From contig JAMFTG010000262.1 of the NCBI GenBank assembly GCA_023974075.1, positions 32,501 to 96,500 of the forward strand: 64,000 nucleotides of DNA, read 5' to 3'. This DNA comes from Chaenocephalus aceratus (lineage: Eukaryota; Chordata; Actinopteri; Perciformes; Channichthyidae). Made by a program: the position numbers and the translations under genes. Below are positions 56,329 through 64,000 of the stretch, in pieces. Positions within the stretch are counted from its first letter, which is position 1. The number at the start of each line of letters is the position of its first letter. A model generated the notes under the pieces. It worked only from the letters and a program-made list of their open reading frames with translations, was not told the DNA's origin and ran no database searches.

Positions 56329-56640
56329 AGTTTGCTGACGACACGACCGTCATCGGCCTGATCACCGACGGCAACGAGACTGCGTACAGAGAGGAGGTCG
56401 AAGCCTGACATCTTGGTGCCAGGATAACAACGCTCCCCTCCGCCATCAACTACGATGGAGAGTCAGCAGCTTCAGGTCCTCGTGTCCACATCACTGAGGA
56501 CCTGACATGGCTGCTTTATATATATGTCTAGATATTATTCAGTGTTATTGTTGGAGGAACCTGTGACCCTGTTTCTATTGCATTACTTCACTGTATCTGT
56601 GTATATGACAAATCAAACCTTTGACCTTTGGACTTCCTGA
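56329..56640 (+). mobile_element. LINE fragment and 3' tail
   Basis: Contains the [15 protein letters not shown] RT word, then skips to 'gaggaacctgtgaccctg' and 'atatgacaaatcaaacctttg', a Rex1-type tail. Internally deleted relative to 51470-51665. A second LINE-like end with 'tgtacaatgacaataaaagt' follows at 56750-56880. Confidence 0.65.
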
Positions 56641-56912
56641 AGGTTACACAGAAGCTTTAACACCGACAACAACTGACTTCATGGGAGGAGAAACAGGAGC
56701 TTCAAATCACGGACCAACAGACAGAAAAGCTGCGTGGGCCGTCAGGCTGCTGTTTATGTTGTCTGTCCTCCTGCCGTGTTTTTATTGTTAAGTATGTCTA
56801 GTTATTGCACACTGGGACAGGGCTGCACTCTGAATCTCATTGTATTTTTGTACAATGACAATAAAAGTCTATAACTTTATATCAAATGGCTTTTAGTCAG
56901 TTTGAGTCTTAC

Positions 56913-57044
56913 CCCCCATCAGCAGATTGAGGCTCCATTGAGCGGTCACTCTTAGAGGACTCAGGTCCAGGTCCAGGTCCGGGTTCAGGTCCGGGTCCAG
57001 GTTTGGGTCCAGGTCCAGGTTTGGGTCCAGGTTCCAGGTCCATG
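56913..57044 (-). pseudogene. Orphan NLR-type N-terminal exon with Pro-Gly repeats
   Basis: Minus strand, donor GTAAG at 56911-56912. From an ATG at 57044 it reads MDLEPGPKPGPGPKPGPGPE, more PGP, then SSKSDRSMEPQSADGG. The KSDRSMEP core is the hallmark of the N-terminal exon of fish NLRs (often MKSDRSMEPP). The short PG repeat is a 12-18-bp tandem expansion. The upstream border is uncertain. Confidence 0.6.
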
Positions 57045-57049
57045 TTGTT

Positions 57050-57430
57050 AGGACCCACTTCCTGTTGCTTCCTCTTTGCCTTTCTTTGGGATCACGCTTC
57101 ACTTCGATTGGACTCTGAAAATAAATTCTCCACATTTATTATTTTTTAAATGTATGTCTTTTATATTTAAACATTAATTTGCTTTATATTACCCCTTGTA
57201 TTTATAATTGTTTCATATATTATTTATATTGGATTACAATTTTTATTTATTTCATGATATGTTTCCACGATTCCTGTTTACAAAAGTATTTTAATATTAT
57301 TTATTGTAATATGTATTTTATTTCATGCTCCTTTACTCTTATCTCTGTTTACTATAGATTTGAATTGTTCTTTAGTGAACAGTGTTCCTGTGAATGAGGC
57401 TGCGGGGATCTGGCGCCCTCTGGTGGCCAA
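57050..57430. other. AT-rich spacer
   Basis: No gene or element recognised. A weak 'ggcgccctctggtgg' SINE-tail-like word lies at 57410. Confidence 0.35.
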
Positions 57431-57432
57431 TC

Positions 57433-57610
57433 TACACATGTACATATCATTATAAATCATTCCTCTTTATATTTCCACGAGTATATATCATTATAAATCA
57501 TTCCTCTTTATATTTCCACATGTACATATCATTATAAATCATTCCTCTTTATATCTCCACATGTATATATCATTATAAATCATTCCTCTTTATATTTCAA
57601 TGTGTATATA
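57433..57610 (+). repeat. About 42-bp tandem repeat, four copies
   Basis: The unit contains 'atcattataaatcattcctc' and 'tttatatttccac', at 57433, 57480, 57523 and 57563. A related word recurs at 60090-60135. Confidence 0.85.
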
Positions 57611-58588
57611 TTATTATAAATCGTGTATATGGGACCCAGCCCATTGAAAATGCCCACTGTAGTGGACATGTAGTTAAAATTGCATGCTGCGAAGTTCCTC
57701 TTTCTTTTCATCCAAAATGGCTGGCATACCAAAACACATGTTATAGAAGCAGGATGAGGAGAAGTCAAATATTGTTGAATAATTGTAGTTTTTACCATGA
57801 AAATCAAATATGTTCTTGTTTATTAACATGTAATTAGTTCTGAAAGCAATTCAATAATTCAAGTTTTCAAATAACAGCTCTTTTATAAATGTCCATCCTC
57901 GTGGACGTCAGGACGTCTTCATGGACTTTATGACTCAGTATCGTTGCAGGAGACGGAACTGAAGCAGACATTTTCTGCACCAGAAAGTTCAGGGAGATTC
58001 AGAGGATGAGATGTGAGGCTTTCACACCTGGGACAGAAGAGGGTTAAGAAGAGAGGGGGGGTGCAGGAGGCTCCATGAGCGCACAGACAGAGACAGAGAG
58101 GGACGAGCTGGAGAGACACGCCCCCTGTGGGCCCAGAGGAGCACGTGTGTCTTGTTGTTGTTTCTATCTGAAGTGGAGCCGTGACTAATGACATGACACA
58201 ACCAGTCGAGAGGACCTGCAGCCCGTGCCGACTGGAGTCAGTGAGGGACTTCCCAGACATCGACTACAAAGTCTTTGAAGATCCGGAAAGACTCACCAAC
58301 AACAAGCTAGTTGTGTATTGACCAAATACACAGCAACGTTCAGATCAATGACTTCTTCATGTTTTAAATAAAGCTGAGTGTATTATTGTATTAATATCAC
58401 TCTATAACCACAACACGTTACATAGTCCATCTGTTGTCAAACTGAAACGGCCCCACGTGCTCTCAGTGGACAGACTGTAACGTTTTAAAATAAAATAAGT
58501 CTAAATTATAAGATGTTTTTTTAACTCTAAATAGGAAATCACAAAAAAAGGAAATTGGAAGACGCTTCTTCTCCTCGGGTCCCACGAG
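57611..58588. other. Spacer, possible gene 5' end on minus strand not proven
   Basis: A 110-codon minus-strand frame (57928-58260) has ordinary composition, but I recognise no domain or splice site. No feature claimed. Confidence 0.3.
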
Positions 58589-60073
58589 CAGTGGCGTGCA
58601 CAGACATTTATAGGGCCAGGTGCTCAAGAGAAGAACAAAAGGGCACCTTCTGAGTCGTCGTCCGGATAATGGCGGATTTAGTTTCTTTTGGGTGTTCGGT
58701 TACTCCTTCCATCTCTCCCTCGTGTTGGTCATCGTCAGAGAGCACTGTTTCTGAACACGGTGCTGCTCTGGACTCTGACATGTCTGCTTCCTCTGTGTCT
58801 GACTCAGAGATACTTTCTATGGATTGCTCTCCCTCGTCTTAGATGGACTATTGCAGGACAGCAGGGGCTGCTTCCCTGAGCCTGCTGGAGCTAGAATACA
58901 CACAATATAGAATGTGATGTGTATTTCAATGATGTGGGGAAGGCAATGCAATGCATGAAACATCAAGACTCACCAGACTTTACCTGGCATGGCCGACATG
59001 CAACACCCGACCACGAGTTGTTGTTCTGTTGTCATTTGGCAAGTAGCTTCATGTCTGATTCAGTATCACCAAAGCACTTAGTGTGGTTAACATACATATT
59101 GGGCCTCTCAATACAATTATATTATTATTTATTATTGTTATTATTATTGTTATTATCACAGTTCAAATCTGAGCATGAAAGGGCTCTAGACAGACAGTGT
59201 GTCCCTAACATGACTCTGGCCTTTCTTCTTCATCTTCATCAGTGATGAAGGGTTCATCAGCACATCTGCATCCTCCTCCTCCTTGCTGGCTGCTCAGGCT
59301 GCTTCGCCCAGGAGAGCAGAGAGCTGCTTCCCGGCTGCTTGAGGAGCTCTCTTTGTTTCTTTTCTTCTCCCGTCTCTTCTTGGCATTATTCTACAAGTGG
59401 TAAATGAGCTAACTCAATGTCCTGCTCTGCTGTGCGTGATCATGAAGGGTTCATCTCAGAGAAACACTGAACAGCAGCATTCATGTGAACCTGGAAGGTT
59501 GCTAGGCTACTACTTATATTGTACTTTGTGAGGCATTTTTACTTTACTTGAGTATTTCCCATTTTCAATACATGTACTTCTACTCCACTACATCTCAGAG
59601 CAAATATTCTACTTTTACTCCACTACAATGATTTGAAAACTTTAGTCACTAGTTACTATGTAGATTTTGATTAAGATTATTACAAAACATGTAATCACTT
59701 CAGCCCGAGCATAATGACGCATCGTGAGATCTGCTATTTTCAAAAGTGCCGTGGCCTGTCTGATGAGTGACTGCGCGCTGCGCGTTCACGTTGAGAGCAG
59801 GGAAGGGAGGGGCTGCAGCCAGGGCACGGACGGGAGTTCCGCGGGGCACGTGTGGGGATGTCTGACACAATGACAACGCGCATTTGGGCATTGCTGTACA
59901 TTAGAAGCTTTGAATCCAGAAGGGATCGATGTCACCATGAGCCACATGCAGTACACTGTAAACAATAACATAACAAACTGTAAAAAACGAACTTTCAAAA
60001 GGGCACATTGCTGTCCAGAGGGCAACACGGGCAGGTGCCCAAGCACTACCGAGAGTCTGTGTGCACGTCTCTG
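58589..60073. mobile_element. Candidate DNA element with short imperfect terminal repeats
   Basis: Left CAGTGGCGTGCACAGAC, right (inverse) CAGAGACGTGCACACAGAC. Just inside both ends are inverted 'gggc(c)aggtgc' words. The interior has no transposase. It contains a common 'ttttactccactaca' fish repeat (59560-59690), also present at 16640-16730. No target duplication was confirmed. Confidence 0.45.
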
Positions 60074-60247
60074 CCCACGAGGACACATTATTATAAATAT
60101 TACTCTAAATATTTCCACATGTTTATATCTTTATACTTTATTAATCTTTCATTCCTTTCTTTCAATACTCCGCTGGTCATGTGACGAGGAACAACCAGCA
60201 GAGATCTATTTCCGGTGCTCTGTTCACTTCAGGAAATATGTCGGAGA

Positions 60248-60505
60248 ACACACACGCACACACACGCGCATACACACAACACACACACAAGCACACACAC
60301 ACACACAGGCACACACACACAGGCACACACTCACACACAAGCACACACACTCACACAAGCACACACACACACACGCAAACGCACACAACACACAAACACG
60401 CACAACGCAAACGCACACACACACGCAAACGCACACACACACTCACACACACACACAAACCACACACGCACAAACACACACACACACGCAAACACACGCA
60501 AACGC

Positions 60506-60546
<41 letters not shown>
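60248..60546 (+). repeat. Compound (CA)n microsatellite
   Basis: About 300 bp of CA with regular G interruptions (cacgca, aagcac, aggcac). His-Thr frames are artefacts. Confidence 0.97.
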
Positions 60547-60776
60547 GAGAAGTTTCCAGGACATACTTCAAAGTGATCAGAACACAGAGGTGGGGAGAAG
60601 CGTCCATGTGGAGTTACTCTCTGAGCACTGATTGGTCAGAAGAGGAGTCTCTAAAGCTCTAAAGTCACAAAGAGTTACAAAACCTTTCGAGAGAAGAAGA
60701 AGAAGAAGCTGCGACACCGCGAGGACAAGTGAAAGTAAACTGCAAACAGGAAGCCCTTCAAAATAAGAGCCTGTGA

Positions 60777-61354
60777 CTACCCGATCCGTCACCTGCCCGA
60801 TCGGTTCTGCGCATGTGCGAGAGGGTCCGCCATGTGGACAACTCCGGACGGCAACACCAGATGGACACTTGACACAGTGGCTTTTAGCAAGCTCAAAAAG
60901 AAAAACCGAGAGAGATGAGTTATTTGTTGTTACAACGTGACTTCACTTATTTTAACAACTCTTTTTATTGGGTTCTTTTATTTGGGGTTAAGTACATCGT
61001 CAGAATAAGTGAGGAATGAATTTAAACTTCTGTTAGACAGCCATATGCCATACATTTTTGGCATACATCCACAGTAAATATGTATTCAGTATGATAGCTG
61101 TCTAACAGAAGTTAAATCTATTTCTCACTTATTCTGACAATGTACTGAACCCCAAATAAAAGAACCCAATAAAAAGAGTTGTTAAATAATAGTGAAGTCA
61201 CGTTGTAATAACAATAACTCATCTCTCTCGGTTTTTTCTTTTTGAGCTTTGCTAAAAGCCACTGTGTCAAGTGTCCATCTTGGGTTGCCGTCCGGACTTC
61301 CGGACCATCTCGCACATGCGCAGAACCGATCGGGCAGGGTGACGGATCGGGTAG
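60777..61354. mobile_element. Fold-back (MITE-like) element, 578 bp
   Basis: Near-perfect inverted arms of about 260 bp each, starting CTACCCGATCCGTCAC and ending in the inverse, around a loop of about 55 bp. A 3-bp TGA lies on both sides as a possible target duplication. No reading frame. A 3-bp duplication would fit PIF/Harbinger or CACTA groups, but the ends do not let me choose. Confidence 0.85.
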
Positions 61355-61428
61355 TGACACAGAACAGTGATAGCTGACTTTAAACCGGAAGCTGGAAGCA
61401 TCAGACAGCTGCTGGAAGGAAGCTCGAG

Positions 61429-62505
61429 CAGGGGTGTCAAACTCAAGACCCGGGGGCCAAATCCGGCCCGCGACTTCATTTAATGCGGCCCCACAAGAGC
61501 TCTGAAAGAATATGATACGTTTCTTATACGGTTAAATGCCCATTTACAGAAGAACGTTGCCCATAAAACTACATGTCCCACAATGCATCTCAAATGTGAA
61601 TTTTCTTTCAGAATTTGACTTTTTTTTACATTCACATTTTTCCAGAATTTGGCTTTTAAACAAATAATAATTTTGTGACATTCTCACTGAAGAGACTTCC
61701 AATGATTTGCCCTAGACTTCTGCTTTCAGACGTAGTTAATTATGAAACTAACCCTCACCCTATCCAGGGATCACCAACTACATTTGTTCCAAGGCCAACC
61801 TTTATCCAATAGACACTTTCGCGGGCCAGCAATTTTTATATTGCCCAGAATTGTGAAGTTGTTGACTGGTGGGGGGGGGGGGTTGCGAGTGGAGCACGCT
61901 CAGGTACTGCGGACCACATAAAACTTAGCAGACTCTTCACGCTAACGAAGGCTACGCAGTACGCAGTCCTACTGTCCCGCAGCTGCTGCCTCTCTGTTGG
62001 ACTCCGGTACTGCACATTACTCACGAGAAGTTGTAAAAAACAAAAAATGAGTAGGGGGCGAATGCACTAACCACTCCGCCAACGCCACAGTCACTCCACG
62101 TGCGGGCCGGATGAGACTGTCTGGCGGCCGCATGTGGCCGCCAGTTGATGGTCCAGCCCTATCCCATAATATTCCAATGCAGAGGCTGTCGTAATACATT
62201 ATGTTATATATCTATCTAAGGACAGAGGGTGTCGTTTTTCTCATACTGATATTCTGAACAATCTGTGCTGTTGTATTTGCTGTAAAGAAAGCTCTTGTCT
62301 CTACTGTAGGCTATTTTTATTATATGTACAGCACTTTGGCTCGACCAAAAATCGTTATAAATGTGCTATATAAATAAAACTTGATTTGAATTGATATATT
62401 AAATATTTATACATGTATTTTCATATAGCCTTAAAGTTACAACCGGCACTTGAGTGCAACCACAATGCTGATGTGGCCCGTGATTAAATTTAGTTTGACC
62501 CCCTG
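61429..62505. mobile_element. hAT-type element, non-autonomous
   Basis: CAGGGGTGTCAAACTCAAGA at the left and AGTTTGACCCCCTG at the right, inverted; inside both ends are 'ggcccg' words. Flanking 8-mers AGCTCGAG / CTCTCGAG agree at six positions. This is the widespread 'ggggccacat / gtcaaactca' vertebrate hAT-type family. It holds a nested element. Confidence 0.8.
61766..62161. mobile_element. Nested hAT-type fragment
   Basis: Starts AGGGATCACCAACTACAT and ends CAGTTGATGGTCCAGCCCT (inverse AGGGCTGGACCATCAACTG). The terminal match is partial. 'atcc' is on both sides. Confidence 0.5.
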
Positions 62506-62584
62506 CTCTCGAGGCTCTCTCACTGCTTTGGTTTACCATCCAGTCACACATCTGTTCACAGCATGAGACAAGACACTCAGGGGG

Positions 62585-64000
62585 GACGAGTCCTCTATGT
62601 TAGAGTCAGAGTACAAAGTCCTCTAAATTAGAGTCAGAGTACAAGTCCTCTAAATTAGAATCAGAGTACAAGTCCTCTAAATTAGAGTCAGAGTACAAGT
62701 CCTCTATGTTAGTCAGAGTACAAGTCCTCTAAATTAGAGTCAGAGTACAAGTCCTCTATATTAGAGTCAGAGTACAAGCCCTCTAAATTAGAGTCAGAGT
62801 ACAAGTCCTCTATATTAGAGTCAGAGTACAAGTCCTCTAAATTAGAGTCAGAGTAAAGTCTCTATACTAGAGTCAGAGTAAAAGTCCTCTAAATTAGAGT
62901 CAGAGTACAAGTCCTCTAAATTAGAGTCAGAGTACAAGTCCCTATATTAGAGTCAGAGTACAAGTCTCTATATTAGAGTCAGAGTACAAGTCCTCTAAAT
63001 TAGAGTTAGAGTAAAGTCCTCTATATTAGAGTCAGAGTACAAGTCCTCTATATTGAGTCAGAGTACAAGTCCTCTATACTAGAGTCAGAGTACAAGTCCT
63101 CTAAATTAGAGTCAGAGTACAAGTCCTCTAAATTTAGAGTCAGAGTACAAGTCCTCTATATTAGAAGTCAGAGTACAAGTCCCTCTAAATTAGAGTCAGA
63201 GTAACAAGTCCTCTAAATTAGAGTTAAGAGTACAAGTCCTCTAAATTAGAGTCAGAGTACAAGTCTCTAAATAGAGTCAGAGTACAAGTCCCTCTAAATT
63301 AGAGTCAGAGTACAAGTTCCTCTATACTAGAGTCAGAGTAAAAAGTCCTCTAAATTAGAGTCAGAGTACAAGTCCTCTAAATTCGAGTCAGAGTACAAGT
63401 CCTCTATATTAGAGTCAGAGTACAAGTCTCTATACTAAGAGTCAGAGTACAAGTCCTCTAAAATTAGAGTCAGAGTACAAGTCCTCTATACTAGAGTCAG
63501 AGTACAGGTCCTCTATTATTAGAGTCAGAGTACAAGTCCTCTAAATTAGAGTCAGAGTACAGGTCCTCTATGTTAGAGTCAGAGTACAAGTCCTCTATAT
63601 TAGAGTCAGAGTACAAGCCCTCAATATTAAGAGGTCAGAGTACAAGTCCTCTATACTAGAGTCAGAGTAAAAGTCCTCTAAATTAGAGTCAGAGTACAAG
63701 TCCTTTAAATTAGAGTCAGAGTACAAGTCCTCTATATTAGAGTCAGAGTACAAGTCATCTATACTAGAGTCAGAGTACAAGTCCTCTAAATTAGAGTCAG
63801 AGTACAAGTCCTCTAAATTAGAGTTAGAGTACAAGTCCTCTATATTAGAGTCAGAGTACAAGTCCTCTATATTAGAGTCAGGAGTACAAGTCCTCTATAC
63901 TAGAGTCAGAGTACAAGTCCTCTATATTAGAGTCAGAGTACAAGTCCTCTAAATTAGAGTTAGAGTACAAGTCCTCTATATTAGAGTCAGAGTACAAGTC
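62585..64000. repeat. 27-bp satellite, runs off the right edge
   Basis: More than 50 copies of AGAGTCAGAGTACAAGTCCT + CTAAATT, with the last bases alternating among CTAAATT, CTATATT and CTATACT. Frequent single-base indels. The minus strand reads SNLEDLYSD where it stays in frame. Confidence 0.97.

Noticed and set aside
57928..58260. 110-codon minus frame as a further NLR first exon
   Set aside because: No KSDRSMEP-type motif and no convincing splice donor; left as unrecognised sequence.

Overview
The window is repeat-rich vertebrate DNA, almost certainly from a ray-finned (teleost) fish. The reasons are a FISNA-NACHT-LRR-B30.2 NLR gene of the large fish-specific family, hAT elements with BED fingers, a DIRS-like inverted repeat, L2/Rex-type LINE tails, and long minisatellites. 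It has introns and no operons. Almost every gene-like stretch is a transposable element or is broken by frameshifts or stops. I saw no tRNA, rRNA or CRISPR array.

Layout: 0.3-5.6 kb, an acidic coding-like VNTR and a decayed multi-exon gene of a multicopy, hAT-derived-looking family. 6.4-8.7 kb, a hAT element holding a 1.6-kb mini LTR retrotransposon whose interior is largely minisatellite. 9.0-10.3 kb, another hAT transposase fragment and a 42-bp minisatellite. 10.35-21.23 kb, the most interesting object: a 10.9-kb element bounded by TTAA and a 14-bp inverted repeat. It carries two convergent genes, a THAP-domain Kolobok-like transposase (+) and a P2X7-C-terminal-like Cys-rich protein (-). 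Each gene sits behind the same 23-bp CRE-containing promoter motif, at matching distances from the element ends. Later insertions (hAT elements and a 3.2-kb long-inverted-repeat element) lie in the introns of the transposase gene.

23.7-36.8 kb, minus strand: one NLR gene in order from 36.8 kb downward: N-terminal exons, FISNA/NACHT exon, four LRR exons (three inside tandem 0.96-kb duplications), then a B30.2 exon interrupted by a GGA/TCC tract. Single-base indels break it. Its last long intron holds a 30-bp minisatellite that took in a solo LTR and two hAT elements. 38.0-43.0 kb: an endogenous retrovirus with two LTRs and only env inside, env being interrupted by a LINE tail and a hAT element.

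43-64 kb: DIRS-like ends, an L2-like LINE end, a 55-bp minisatellite, two copies of a 0.6-kb duplicated segment each carrying an orphan NLR N-terminal exon, a third orphan NLR-type exon, a 3-kb decayed LINE with an endonuclease and RT, a 578-bp fold-back element, hAT ends, and a 27-bp satellite running off the right edge. The picture is birth-and-death of NLR genes in a transposon-dense, minisatellite-dense region. Some of the single-base frameshifts lie in homopolymers and could be assembly errors.
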